A stretch of 64,000 bases of DNA from Piper betle (lineage: Eukaryota > Streptophyta > Magnoliopsida > Piperales > Piperaceae), in contig JAURVB010013503.1 in NCBI GenBank assembly GCA_033002965.1, positions 62,001 through 126,000 of the forward strand, read 5' to 3'. Each line of letters opens with the position of its first letter. The stretch's first letter is position 1. The notes under the pieces were generated by a model. The model was given only the letters and a program-made list of their open reading frames with translations. It searched no databases and was not told the DNA's origin. The position numbers and the translations under genes are program-made. Below, one piece after another: positions 25,591-39,590 of the stretch.

Positions 25591-28500
25591 GAATTGGAAA
25601 ATAAAATATCTGGGCGTGAGGGTAGGGATGCGAGTTTTATCGTGAGATGCATATGAGCCTCTGGAGTTGGCTCGGGTTGGTCACGAAAGCTGGGGGACCT
25701 TTAAAAATCCAGTAAGTATGTATCGGACCGATACGTAACAGATTAATAATAAATATAAAATAATATTTTATTAAAAATATTACATAAAAATATCAATTTA
25801 TATTTATATTTTTGTCTAAATATTAATATGTATTAAATTAAGTCTTGTACAATTGACGAATTCAATAATAATATTTGTACAAGCAAAATTATTTTATAAA
25901 TAAACATGATAATAATTAAAATTTACATTATAATAACCATTTTATTAAAGCTTATGATAATAAAAATTATTTTTATTGTACTAATACAAATATAGAGCAC
26001 CTAATCATACCCAAGACAAAAATAAAAAAGTAACCTCTTTTAAAAAGAAGATACAATTGTGTGTCTTATAAAAATTTAAAAAATTATAAAAGACGTAAGA
26101 GTGATAAGAAAGTTGAGGAGAGTAGAGTGGGAAAAAAAGCATGAGTGGAGAATGAAGGCTATTATCTATATTTATTTTTTATAGTTCATAAAAAAATGAT
26201 GAAATTTACGTAAATATGGGGGAAAACAAATGTGTAGATGATAGTTTTGATTGTCACTATAGTAGATATGGACATTTGTACTAGTCGAAAGAATGGGAAA
26301 AATAATTATCTTGAGGGCATTTCGAATGTATTATTGTATTGGTTTTTAAAAAAATTGATATATATCTATATAAAAAATATTAATCCAACTTTGTTACATG
26401 TTTGTGATTAAGTTTGGTCAGGGCTCGCATTATTAAGAATAATTAGTATATTTATTGATATTACTATAAAAAATAACTTTAATATCAAGTGTTAGATTAT
26501 AATGACATTTGGATGTAAATGGGTGATTAAATTTAAAAATTAATAATATTCTTATAGTAGCAACCACTAATACTAAGCTTTTTCTTATGTATTATGTATA
26601 TTTAATTTTATAAAGTGTAAAGTTACATAAATATAACATATGTTTTTAGTGCCCTCTAAAAAGATCGAGCTGGTACAAAAGATCCAAAATTGGATTCATT
26701 AGTTTAAATTAACATCTAGCTCATTTCCCATTAATGCTTTCAAAGAATAATTACATAATAATATATTTATTTTTTATTAAATAAATTTACGTAAATAAAA
26801 GAAAATTTTATGATAAAAGTTGGCAAAATTTTCTAAAATATAAAAGTTCTTTAAAAAATTTTATAATTTCAAGTTTTCACATTTTACTTGTCACCCCTAA
26901 TTTTGTTGGTTTGGTGTATAAAATAGGGTAAAATTGATCCTGAATTATATAAATATAATATTTAAACACGTAGCATATAAAATTTTCATAATAACTCATA
27001 AAATACAGAGGTTTTAGGGGTTGGGCTATCTCAACTGAATGATAAGTGAACCCATCAACCCAACCCAGATTTTGGTTTGGAAAGACAAAGAGTCGTATCT
27101 GCCTCGTGGATGTTCTGTAGCTTCCAAGTTTTCACAGAAGACAAATAATTGTACAGATCCTACGATTTGTCCCATCAAATTTTTATACAATTTAACCCCT
27201 AATCATCATAAATATATTTCACTCATATCTTATTCTTCAAATGGATTTTTTTTGTATTTACGATATTTTAATTAAAAAAATACGGTAATAATGCACCTAA
27301 ATTGAGAAAATATAATAACACGCGTTTTTAAATATAGATGGGTGGGTGATCAACAAGATGAATTGTTCATTCATTCTTATATAACATGTCCATATATGCA
27401 AAAGGTCACCTGTTGTATAAATAAGCAAAAAATAACAAATATTAAACTCCCTTCCTTCTGACTTGCTCAATTTTTGTATAAATAAAAAAAGATTTGTAAT
27501 CGTTTTTTTCCGTGCATTTTAATATTATACATATTTATATAAATAAATTTGAATTGCATGTACATGTACTTCTTACAAAAATCACCCTTGCCAAAACATT
27601 TTTTTCATTTATCTAATTAGTCATTAAATTTTATACCAAAAATATATTTTTTAAAATAAAAATATTTTAAATATCTATCAATACAAAGCTCAAATCTTCC
27701 AAGAAAAAATATATAAAGAATCTCCCCCATAGACAGTAGACATGTTAGAACAAGTTGTCATTAAATGACAAAGTAACGAGATTGATAATTTTTTTGGACT
27801 CTTTATTTTCTAAAACCACAAAATTTGAATTAGATTAACTAATTACGTTTGTATTTCGAGAAAATCAAGCCACAACCTCTTAGAGAATTTTAAGGTGTGT
27901 GTCAAATAGACGGTGTATGACCTAAAAATATTTCTACTAAATTTAGATTCCTGGCCACATGTCTTAAGTTGTCTGGCCGGCCACCCACTGCCTTTAAAAT
28001 ATATTCTTTTTATTATTAAACTAACTTATAGTAATTTTATTATTATAAAAATTTTATTTTTTAATATAATTATGTCTGATGTTTATACCACTTGATAATA
28101 TTGAATTTTTTTCTATTTTTAGTGAAAAGCTCTTGAATTTGAATTCAAAAAATAAAATCAAACAATAAACTGTCAATTTAAAACATGAGATATTCCCTGC
28201 CCAATCGAACTTCGGCTGAATCAAAACACAGACCCAGAAAATGAAAGAAACCTATTATAACCAATCTTTTTTCTTTTGCGGAATTAAACCCGGCAACAAA
28301 TCCGGTCAAGTCGGAAGCACGGCACCGCCCTTGAGCTGAGGAGCAAAGACGCGGGCGAGGCGGTCGGAGCGGGACCCACTGTCCGGCATGATGGGTCACA
28401 TCATATCGCGATATGTCGAACATCTCGTGAGATCTCGAAGCATTAACAAAGTGACGCTTTGATATCCGTGGCTGGGACGTGCGCCCATGCTACTGCTGGA

Positions 28501-29589
28501 TAGGGTTGCCGGTGGGCCACCACCTGGCGGCTCCGGAAAGTCGATTCCACTCTCTTCTTCTTCTTTCTTTTTTTTCATTGGAAAATTTTAGCCAACTTTA
28601 CAGGGCAGAGTCCACGGAATGTGTCAGAAGGACGAGAGGTGGCGGCCCACTGCGGGGATCATCAGTCTGTGTTTGGGCTGGGATCATCCATCAAAACGGG
28701 CTTAACTAATTTATTTTATTTAAAACTTTGCTAATTTTTTTTATTGCCCGTGCAGAGATAAAAGAGCCAAGACTTGCGTATTTATAACAAATTTTGTTTT
28801 GTATAATTATATAAAATTTTAATTTAAAGTCATACTTCCAACGCCCTTTAGCTAACAGATGGAAGAAGATAAAGACGACGACAACAAATAGTTGCTCAAT
28901 AAATTATGCATATTGCATTACAAATAAAATAATATAATAATTATTAAACTAATAACTATAAAATTGGTAGTTAAAGATGTTAAATGTTTTCTTTAAAATA
29001 TAAATTTGTGGTCTTTGAATATTACAAGACTTGTAGAACAACATTTTTTTAGTATCTCCCCTTTTAAAAAATCATTCAATAAACACATAAGTGACTAACA
29101 TCAACATGTAGAAAATATCTCGAGTATTAAATTACCAAATAAAATGGACTTTTAATTTTGAGAAAATTCCGTGAACAATTTTTGTCTGATAGTAATAAGG
29201 TAACTTGAAGCACAGCCAAACTAAGTTACTAACAAAACCATACAACACTTTCTTTTAATTAATCTGTTGCCCGCTATGTATAAATTTTTATCATTTTTAT
29301 GTTTGACTATTCTAAAATTATTTAGATTTTCATATAAACTTAAATTGACTTTACATTTCAATATCTTTTTCTATAATATTTGTTTATATTACTTGATTCG
29401 TATTATAGTATATGCTTATCTATTATGACCATATATATATAATATTAATATTAATATTAATATATTATTATTTATTAATTAGTCAATATTCATCAATTTG
29501 ATAATTTTATATATCTCCTTATTTATGATTTGTTTAAATTTAAATTAGAGTCCGATTTTAAATGATTTATATCTTCTATTTCTACTTGT

Positions 29590-30120
29590 AATAATAAAAG
29601 GGCAAAATTATAATTTAATTCATTTTTATAAATAGAAAATAAAGAATAATATTATAAAATAATTAGCAGACAAGTGGAAGATCCTAATTAAAATGATTTA
29701 AATAAAAAATTAATATTTTGTAAATAGAAAATAAAAGGTTATATTGCAAAATAGTTAGAGGGCATATGATGGCACGACACCATATTAAAAGTCTTCAATT
29801 TATATATGTTATTTTTAACTAGTCGGAACCCTCCAAAATTTGTTAATATAATAATTGTTGTTTTAAAAATTATCGGTATATATTTTAATTTATATCGACA
29901 ATTTTATTATATATATAAATATATTAATTTTAATTATTTATTTATAGTTATTTGAAGGATGGTTAAATGTAGTTTGACTCGAATTAAATATTCAACTTGA
30001 TTTAAGATTCTTACTTGTCTTTAATCATTATTTATAAGCACATGGTAAATTAATTTATATTTTAAATATTTTTACAAGCCCATGGTAAAAATCAAATTTA
30101 CCAAATCTAGTTACAATTGA
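29590..30120 (+). repeat. Dispersed repeat family R1, copy 1
   Basis: Shares a long ordered series of blocks with 49680-50190: TAATATTATAAAATA, GGATCCTA or GATCCTA followed by TTAAAAT, ATTGCAAAATAGTTAGA, ACACC-TATTAAAAGTCTTCA, TTATTTGAAGGAT and TTACCAAATCTAGTTACA. The copies are clearly diverged. Element class is unknown. Confidence 0.75.
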
Positions 30121-30206
30121 ATTATATTTTTCAATATACTCTATAATTAACTTCTAATCTTTTTAGTTTTTTATATATTTTAATGTCATCTAAATTAACT
30201 AAGAAT

Positions 30207-30207
30207 T

Positions 30208-30244
<37 letters not shown>
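30207..30244. repeat. TA dinucleotide microsatellite
   Basis: Nearly pure alternating TA run, interrupted once by AATA. Similar runs occur at 35954-35975 and 57770-57805. Confidence 0.9.
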
Positions 30245-31306
30245 GAGTTACAACCAATATAATTATATGAGCTATACCTTTTATTTAGAGTAATTTGATG
30301 AATTTCACTATTCAAAATCCACATGGATAAATAGTCAAATAAATAATAAGGGTAGATATCAAATTTCAACTCAATATATTATTTTTAACCCTTTCATCTT
30401 AATTATTTAAATAGTCGTAATAAAAATAAATTTCAAATAATTTATTAATCAATGCATCTTTTAAAAATCTAACAGTAATTTATAATAATGTTAAGCAAAT
30501 ATAAAATGTTATCAACTTGTTACTTATACGCTCTACATTTAACATATATAATAATATAAATATTATTTCATATGACATAGTAAAAAATATTGAAATTAAA
30601 TATGTAGCTCATTAAACAACTTAAACTAGAGGAGATGCACCAAATTTTTCCTATTAATTAATATATAGAGAAAAACTTGTTGCGGGCAAACACGGGAATT
30701 GTGAAACGGGTCTCCTGCCAAGATATATTAGTCTCAATCCCCAAAATCAAACATTTATATACCGGACGCGCATGGTTAGCTATTTCTAGCTTTGAAGGGT
30801 AGTTGTCGTCATCATTCCTACCACACGTAATCTGAACATATGTAACAGTGTCTTTAGGGACAAAGAAAATGGCTATATTTTCATCGCCAGTGTAAAAGAC
30901 GGAGTACGTAGTTCTCTAAAGCACAATATTCCAGAGCGAATCAATTCAACACATGCTGTGATCATCATTCTCATTTCTCTGTGCTGTGCATGCCATTTAA
31001 GTATCCTTTTATTGTTGCCTTAGCTAGAGAAATGCCCGACAAGATTGTTAGCTGATCTCAATGATAATAATGTTGTAGTACTAATTATTATTGTTTATAT
31101 TTATTTACTATTGAGCAGGGTTGTGCACAGCATGCTTATTGCATCTCAATGGGCAATGGCTGGTTAGTGGCAATTATATTTTCTGTGGTCGGTTTTGCAT
31201 TTAGCGGTATTGTTGAAAGTTGTGTCGCATTTACGATGGATATGAAGTGGTCTTTGATAAGGTAGTCTCACGTTTATTGTGGATACAAACGAGGACTACT
31301 AAAGAT

Positions 31307-31795
31307 TAGTGTTAATTGAGCGAGCGACAACATGTGTTCGAATTCGGCTCGAATAGTTCGAAACTCGTTCGTTCGAACTCGACTCGAGATCGAACAAGTT
31401 TTGGACATACATACTCGAGTTCGACTCGAATATACTTAAATTGTTTAATTTTGTGAGCTCGTTCACCCAGCTCGTTCGAAACCAGCTCGATTAAAAGTCA
31501 TCAAGGTTAATAGTTACCATCTCAACTATCTTGCTTCTTTATAATTATATTGCATATATATATAACTAAATAAAAAAATAAAAAGATAAAAATATAAAGA
31601 CTATATTATTATATTATTTTATCGAGTCGAGTTCGAGTTATAACCGAGTCGAGTCGAGTCGAACATGACCTTGCTCAAACTCGACTCGTAAAATTCGAGT
31701 TCGAGTCAAGCATTTAAATGTCGAGTTTCGAATCGAGTCAAGCTCGAACCGAACGCTAAATACTCACGAGCTGGCTCGTTCAATTAGCAACCCTA
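31307..31795. mobile_element. CGAGC-rich inverted-repeat element, copy 1
   Basis: Ends in ATTAGCAACCCTA and begins TAGTGTTAATTGAGCGAGC, an imperfect inverted repeat of that end. The interior is packed with TCGAG, CGAAC and AGCTCG words on both arms, with an AT-rich centre, and can fold back on itself. The same architecture recurs at 52215-52872. No ORF, so it would be non-autonomous. TAGGG...CCCTA termini recall Ac/Ds (hAT) elements; class is an inference. Confidence 0.7.
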
Positions 31796-34700
31796 GTTGA
31801 CGGTTAGGTTATTTTAGATGAGTCCCAAATATTATTAGTAATATACAAAACACAATAACAAGCGTCAAAGCACAGATACATACTTAATTTTGTTCCACGA
31901 CAAAAAAATTGAGAGCTAATTACCAAAGCAGACAATTCCAGAGAAACTCCTTATAAGCGTCGATCCGACCAACTTTGGAAGCTTGGTCAAAAAGCGCCAT
32001 GCAGTACAGTTCATTCTTTATTTAAAGCGGACCACAGCATACCGAGCCCACTCCAAACGAGGTAAAAAAAAGCAGTTTGTAAGTAAGGTAACTGTTAATA
32101 ACAATAACCTATAGTTCTCTTATGTTAACTATATTAAATATAAGTTTTTAGATTATAAAAATAGTTAGATAATAAGAACAATTTGATCCAATGATAAAAA
32201 AATACAACCATGTGATTTAGATATGGATGACTAAATTTTCATGTTGCTAATATTGTTGTATCAATTGTTACTGATAGTAAGTTTTCTCTCCCATTAATTA
32301 ATATTTTGTACTGTTACCCTCAAATATATTGTCCAACATTAATATACCGTCTTTGGAATAAATATAAGCATTAATATAACGTCTGTTGGGCAGGCACAGG
32401 GCTTTGAACTTCCTTGGACATATACGGGCCATTTCTACTATACTGGAGAAGGTTTTGCAACATGTAGCGGCAATATTAGAGATAAATTATCATTTAATAG
32501 ATATTAATTAATCTTTAATAAATAATGAGATAGATTATAATAATTTGCTATTTTAAATATAAACTTAAATTTCAAAAATCTATTTTAATTTATAATTTAG
32601 TAGTAATAAGATTTACTATTCACAATTTGACAGTGCTTTATCATAGTTTTACAATTTCACAGCTTTTTTCAAATTGAAGTAAACAATACTCCTTGATGTA
32701 TGGGTTAATTGGATGCGGAATCGATGAATCAAAAAAATGAGGGCCGGTTTAAATGGAGAGATCCAAAAAAAAAAGAGACGGGTTGATTTGGGGGCAAGGA
32801 AAAGAGTTAATTAATTACAAAAAACAGAAAATGAAATAATGTCCTGTTAAGGAATTTTTTCTCAGGTAAATATTTTTTATTTAGATATTTTCCAAAAATC
32901 AATTTTATGTAGTCGACGATCAATTTTTTGCTGGAAGTTTTTACCTTTAAATTGAATTTAATAAGAAATATTTGTGAAACTTTCTATATTGTTCCTACGT
33001 ATATTTTATGTAAATTTGATTATTTTAAATATATATTGTATATTGAATTGATGAATATGTACATAGTTCGTTATTTTATTTGGGTTCGAGTTTTTAGAAT
33101 TAGGGTATCAGGGCTTCATCTTCCTAACCAACCTAATGTTTTCAAGTTTTTTGTTCATTTTTATCACTTTCCCACCCAGACCTTATTGAGAGGTATTTAT
33201 GACTTTAACTTTAAAAAATGTCGGCACCAATAAATTATAAATAATATATCTTTTAATCGTTAAATTGTAATTTTTTTAAACTTAATTATTATTAAGTACA
33301 AGCTAGAACGCCCGAGACTGCAGCAAGGACCATGGGCGTTACTAAAGTGACTAGAAACCAATCGCTTCAACAGCACAACAACGTGAACCGCCCACACCTT
33401 TCACTGTCGCTAGGCCCACTGATTAAAAGGACTAACGTTGATGAAAGCAACCTTTTTCATAGATGGGCCTTCACATGGACCAATTGCATTGTTCCTTTTT
33501 AACAAGAGCCGCCCTTTCCAATGTCCAATCATACATGCCTATCATTATGTATCCGCCACAATCCTAGTGTTACAATCATGTGTCAAGTCTTGTTGTAAAT
33601 ATAATTAGTTTTGTTGATTTTGTTTATTTTTAAATTGATAAGGACCTTAGCCGAAGCTAAGCCTGGCTGATAATTTGCGGCCGCCAACAGACCGGGTGTA
33701 TATGGGCAGGCCCTCGTGTTCATGGACTACTCGCGGCGTGGGACGTAAACGGCTCAATTATAGCTCAATTAATATCATTTACAATAATTATTTACTGTTT
33801 TAAATATTTTTTTATAATAATGACGCCTATAACCAAATTTAAAAAATTACACCATAACTAAGTTTTTTATCATCTCATCGTCGATTAAATAGTTAACCAA
33901 TGATTGAATTTTTGTCATTTTATATACATAACCTTACAATATTAAGTAGGTTATAAATTATACACATCTAACCTAATTTTTCATCACAAAATATTAAAAT
34001 TCTAACCATGTAAATTATGGTAAACTGGTATTACAAATTTAGAAATAAGTAAATAAAAAATATAAATTGATAATCTCATCAAAGGAAAATTTTAACAATT
34101 AAAGATTTTAAAATTAAGGTCAAAGTATGTATAAATGGGTTTTATAATTAAAAGTTGAATGACCGATACAAATTGGTAAAATAATAGTGGGAGATCCTTC
34201 TACATTGTCATTTATAATTGAAGTCGTATTAGTTATATTAACCAAGTTTTCTATCGTTTTCTTATACAATTAAATAAGTTATTCATTATTTTCATTCTAT
34301 TTAAATGAGATTAGTAGCTAATTGGCAAATTGGGTGACCATTTACAACAAACAACCCGTACCAATGGTGATCATATTTGAGCCCCTGGTTTCATTTATAA
34401 TCTAAACTTAGGTATATTACAATTTAAAAAATGGGTATTTTTTTATTGATAAAATTTAGTAATGAGCATACAAGGTCAGCATCGTGAATCTGCCTAATTC
34501 ACTCTAAGTGATAATGTTCATCATACATTTTATGTGAAAAAGAACTCTAATATACAATGCCATCATTAAGAGAAAAAACGATCCTATAGGTCTTTAGTTT
34601 AAAATTATTAGTCATGATAAGCTAAAAAAACAAGACCTTAAATCAGTTCCGAATTATTGACGTATTTATAAATTACTCACACATTCATTTTAAAGTTATA

Positions 34701-36922
34701 ATAATAATAATAATTGGGTATGAAAAATAATATTTTTATTCTCAAAGCAGCACACATGAGAAATGATATTTGAAATCACTCTACATACAAAAGACTATTT
34801 AATCAAAATTAAGTTCCAAATACATTTAAAAAATATGGATGCATGATGATTTAAGCAAACTGAGAAGCTTTTAATTATCATATAAATTGAATATTGTCAA
34901 TTGATATCATCAATTAATAAAAGAAATAAAACACGATAAGCCTCTATATATCGATCTTTAACATATTTTCATTTTTTTTCTAGATTGGCATATTTTCACT
35001 GAGATCTAAGTTATGACAGCACAAGTAACCTATATATAATAGGATACGATTCCCATGTAAAAAGTATTATTTACAATCTACTTGTATCTTAAAATTTAAT
35101 ATGGCTACAAATTAACAAGGTGTCCATGATCTAGGTGACCATATTATAATACGTTTAAGTTGTGACTCTTTCATATTCAAGTGAAAAATTGAAATTTTTA
35201 GTTTATCAACCCATAAATTGTGCGAACACTTAAACACACAAGACTCAAATGTCAATAAATTAATATTTGAAATTTATTTATCATACATGGGCCGTTTGGT
35301 AACAAATTGTTTCATATTGCAAATTTTCATGGGCTAGCTTGTGATGTTTCTATATATTGATATCGTATTACAGTCGTTCAAAGTTTTATCAAACTCAATT
35401 TAACTTATTGTTTGACTTGAAAAAAATTTACTTGAAGCTTAACTCAATATTAAACAAGTTGGGCCTAAGCTTGTACTTGCACAACTCAACTTGATTTAAA
35501 GCTCGGTATTTTAAATAAGGAATATAATTTTTGATAATATTTATTTTAAATTTATTTATATAAATATGACCAAATTATAAAATATCATTATATGATATCA
35601 AATTAAATAAATTTATGCATGATTAAATTATCTTTTATGTATAATTTTATCAAATTTGAAATATGTTGATTAAATTTTTTTTAGAATAGATTATATAAAA
35701 AAACAACATTAATATGTACAAATTAAATTAACTCAAACCCAATTCGAACTTGCTCGACTCGAACACTTTTTAACTTGATTAAAACTTAAAATCAAATGAG
35801 TCGATCAAAACTCGATTTGAATCGCCCGATGAGCACCCCCTATCTTTTATACTCGGAGTCAACTCTTTTAGTTGAAAAGAAAAAACAGCAACAATAGCTA
35901 TAATAATCTTAATTATATCTAAATAGTTCAAAAATATTTATCCTAGAATTTTCATATATATATATATATATATAATAGAGCCCACATTGGTAAAATAATC
36001 AACAAATAAATAAATGAAATTAGAAAGTTCTAAAATATTTTAAAAGCTCGTGATATTTTTTATGGACGATCCTAGCTACACATCAATTATTTTAATTAGT
36101 TTTAAAACAATTAAACAGGGTTAAGGTTTTGAGAAGTTTATGAAAAAAGGGTACCGTTATTTAAGATTTGAGGGAAATGGGTTTGTTAAATTAACAGATT
36201 TGCCCTATGATTCTCTAATTCCATTTTAAATTTAACTCAGGCAGATATTTTTTTAGATCAAATCTGTCAACTGTTCACCACATTCCCTCCATATTGTAAA
36301 TATATAAAATTACTCCTAAACTCATAAATAATGAATTTAGAGAATATTTTTTCATAAATTTCTCCTAAATATTATTATTTCACGTAACCGTAATAAAAAT
36401 TATTTATTTTTAACCAACTGTACCAGCAAAAACCAACAAAGCAGCGGCAATTAGAAAATTTTGGAGCCTAAATATATAAATTTTCTTGTTTAATTTTTTC
36501 TAGTATATTTTGTCAATTAATTATTACCTAAGACCCCGTTTGCGCCGTCTAGCTGACCGGTCCATGCCGCTTGCGCGGCTGGCGCGTTGGCTAGATTTGA
36601 CCGCCCAACAATCTTACTTATCTCCGCAAAATTAGGTACTTAATGAACAACATTAAAATGAAACGCAAAAATAAATTAAACTAAAACCAGAGAAACAACG
36701 AAGCAAGGCGAAGCGTCGTCGGCCATTACCGAACCTCGATCCGACTTTCCCGCTCTCTTAGGGTTTGCTGCAGCGAAGCAGCCGACGGTTTGACGGCGTT
36801 CAGGGTTAGGACAGCGGCGATGGTTGCAGGGGCAAGGCGGACTGCCGGCAGCGCGATTTCCGGCGACGGCATTTGGCCGATGTTGAGATGATTTGCTGCG
36901 GTCTGCGCCGAGGAGGTGGAGG
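31796..36922. other. AT-rich intergenic region, no supported gene
   Basis: No recognisable protein. 35370-35850 contains TCGACTC and CGAAC-type words and ends GAGCACCCCCTA, possibly a third, heavily decayed CGAGC element. About 36700-36922 is GC-richer and is the probable 5' leader of the Nudix gene. Confidence 0.45.
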
Positions 36923-39590
36923 ATGACGGATCTGGTGGCGCGGACGGGTCGGCACCAGCAGCGGTACCATGCTGGTTGTCGCCTTGTCGCTGGGTGGCTC
37001 TCTTTTTCCCCTAACCTTGTTCTGTTGTCGCTCTTTGCTCCCTCGTTTCTCCCTTTTTCCGTATGTTGGTTTTGTCTATTTGGTGGATTGAAGCATGCGT
37101 TCGTTCATTTGAGGCATGGAAAATGTTCTGGGCATGCGTGATAAGATTGGTCTGTGTTGGTATTCCGGGTAGTCGTAATGGCGATACCTATATGAAATTC
37201 ACAAATTATGTGCTATGCCACGATGCTTATTCTAGTTGATTGGATGGCGATGGGAGTTGTGTCGTGACGCTATTGTGAAGGGATTTATTTGGCTGTGGAT
37301 TGGCTTGCTTGGATCTAAGTATCAAGTTTTGTTTTGCATCCATGATTATATCAGTGCGGGTTTATGTTTATAGATATCGAATATTTGGGATGGTATGAGG
37401 TTTTATTTTTTTATTTCTATTTTTATTTTTTCTTTTTCTTGTCTCCAAAATGGTACCGTTTGCTGTTTTCGTAATGGCCGTGACCATGGCACATTAGGTT
37501 GACTTTTGATAAATTTTATGCTTTCTTGATAATCTGCTTTAATGTTTGATTGTGAGGTTTGCTGGTGTAATATTGGGGCTCTTTTTGGATGCGTGGAAAT
37601 TTTATTTTAAGAGTTTTCCACGAGGTAGAATGCTACAATTGGAGACCGGATTGGATCCTGCCTGTTATTGTATAAATAAATAGTCATAAATTCACAGATA
37701 TTTGGAGGCCCAAACTTGTTTCATATATGTTCATTCTTTGATTTCAGTGGAAATGCGCAGAGTTGAAACTAACATAAAGCTGGCAGGTCAAAATGGGACT
37801 TTTGGTGATCTAATGATTGATATCAGGAGTAAAAGGGAAGGGGAAACAGTGGTGGGAAGAAAATGATGGAGATAACTTGTTTGTTTATTTAAAGAGTCTT
37901 AATTGAGAAAATTCTGTCGGATTCAATCTCATTTTGAGATTGGACTATGAGTCTATGACCATCTAGGCGGGGTTATACTTGGTAGTATTGAAAAGCATTT
38001 TATTTATGCCTTTTAGTTTTATGGTTTATATATGGTTTTGACTTGTTGATCAAAGTTATATCAGTTGTACAAGTAATTTTAAACATTGAGTATTTAGCTG
38101 CAATTTATTTTATAGCATATTACTGGTTTTAAGTTTTTGACATATGCCATCATTGAGGGAAAAAAAGCATAACAAAAATGTTGTTGTTCTACAGGTGTAT
38201 CCCATTCAGATATGCTGCCGATGATAGTGGATCTGTCACCAAAAAGGACGTTGAGGTTCTTATGATCAATTCTCAAACTGGACCAGGACTTTTGTTTCCA
38301 AAGGTTTACTTCTGGAAAGAATTTTTATTATTGTTTTCTCCTTCTGAGCTAATAGAGATCATGTTGATTGTTTATTATCAGCATTTCAGTTCACTTTCTT
38401 GTGAAAGTTTCAAATAATGGAGTTTTGCGAAGTTTAGTTTTGGCAGGCATGCTTGACAAGAATCGTTTAGTGACGAGTATACAAGCCTGATCCTAGTGTC
38501 TTGTGCACTTCTATAATTGCTTTACCGCTATAATGCATCTGTTTAGTGACGGGTATACAGCCCTGATCTGTGTGTCTTGTGCACTTCTATAATTGCTTTA
38601 TAGCCATGACTCTGCATCAGTTCAAATGATGCATCTGTTCAGTGATGGGTATACAACCCTGATACGAGTGTCTTGTGCACGTCTGTACTTGCTTTATCGC
38701 TATGACTCTGCATATAAATGAGCTTTGCTTCTCTTTCTTTTGTATATTTATGAAATTCTAATAAATTACTAGCTTGTTTCCTGATTGACTATGAAATTAT
38801 TTATGTTGGTGCTGTGTTGTGAAATTTTGTTTCAATAAGAAGATTTATTGATATCCATGCATTATTTGTTCCCTATATCAGGCTTTAGAACTTTTAATTT
38901 TGTTACTTCAATTCAGGGAGGTTGGGAAAATGATGAGACCGTAGAAGAGGCTGCAGCACGTGAAGCTTTGGAAGAAGCTGGAATACGAGGAGATCTAATG
39001 GTGAATATATCGATCATATTTTACATGAAATGATTTGTGGACTTTTCAGTACAATTAGTTCTCTCATAGTATTTGATATCTTTAGCTTGGGCGTCTACCA
39101 TGTGCATATGTAGCTTTATTATAGGTAGGCTTGCGATTTGTGGGCTATTTTATTGGTAGGTTCACAAATTAACAACGTAGTCATGAAGTTTTGGCTAGAA
39201 AATTCATCTACGTTTACTAAGACAAAGTTCATCATGTTCAATGAATAAGGTGTTAAATGTGCTCCTTCTGCATCAATTCTGTGTTAATGATGGGCATAAC
39301 ACCTTCAGGGCTACTTGGGTGAGTATGACTTCAAAAGCAAAACACACCAAGATGAGTTCAGCCCGGATGGATCCTGTAAAGCTTCAATGTTTGCCTTGCT
39401 TGTTAAGGAAGAGCTTTCATCCTGGCCGGAAATGAACACTCGCCGAAGGAGATGGGTAACTATTCCTGAGGCTATCCAAAAGTGCAGGCGTCCATGGATG
39501 CAAAAGGCTTTGGAAGAAGGCTTTGCCCAGTGGCATGCTAAACAATTGCTGACCAGCAGTTCTAGGGACAAGGTGTCTCGTGCAGACTGA
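36923..39590 (+). CDS. Nudix hydrolase (NUDT12/13/16/17/18 group), 4 exons
   Basis: Hydrolyses nucleoside diphosphates linked to another group (this plant group is related to diphosphoinositol polyphosphate / diadenosine polyphosphate hydrolases; exact substrate unknown). Exons: 36923-36993, 38195-38303, 38917-39000, 39309-39590; 181 aa, normal for the group. MTDLVARTGRHQQRY at the start and CRLVAGCIPFRY across the first junction match Arabidopsis NUDT16. The Nudix box is complete at residues 61-83: Gly61, Glu67, then REALEEAGI with metal-binding Glu76, Glu79 and Glu80. HQDEFSPDG and an ETR-like NTRRRRW block follow. The upstream in-frame Met at 36893 is less likely because the family starts at MTDLVARTGR or its equivalent. 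All introns are GT-AG. No frameshift. Confidence 0.93.
38465..38713. repeat. Three-copy tandem repeat in Nudix intron 2
   Basis: Units start at 38465, 38541 and 38637 (GTT-AGTGACG-GTATACA). Each continues with CCTGAT, GTGTCTTGTGCAC, T-TA-TTGCTTTA and ends near TATGACTCTGCAT or its remnant. Unit length is about 76-96 bp because copy 2 has extra bases. Purely intronic. Confidence 0.88.

Larger units (their letters stand above)
25591..31306. other. AT-rich intergenic region, no supported gene
   Basis: Dominated by AT-rich, repeat-like DNA. The GC-richer patch at 28.2-28.7 kb has overlapping ORFs on both strands but none resembles a known protein. A repeat copy at about 29590-30120 and a TA microsatellite at 30207-30244 are listed separately. 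Confidence 0.45.

Noticed and set aside
31150..31265. Small hydrophobic ORF starting MGNGWLVAIIFSVV next to the CGAGC element
   Set aside because: Only about 38 codons, no family resemblance, no supporting context; chance is likely.
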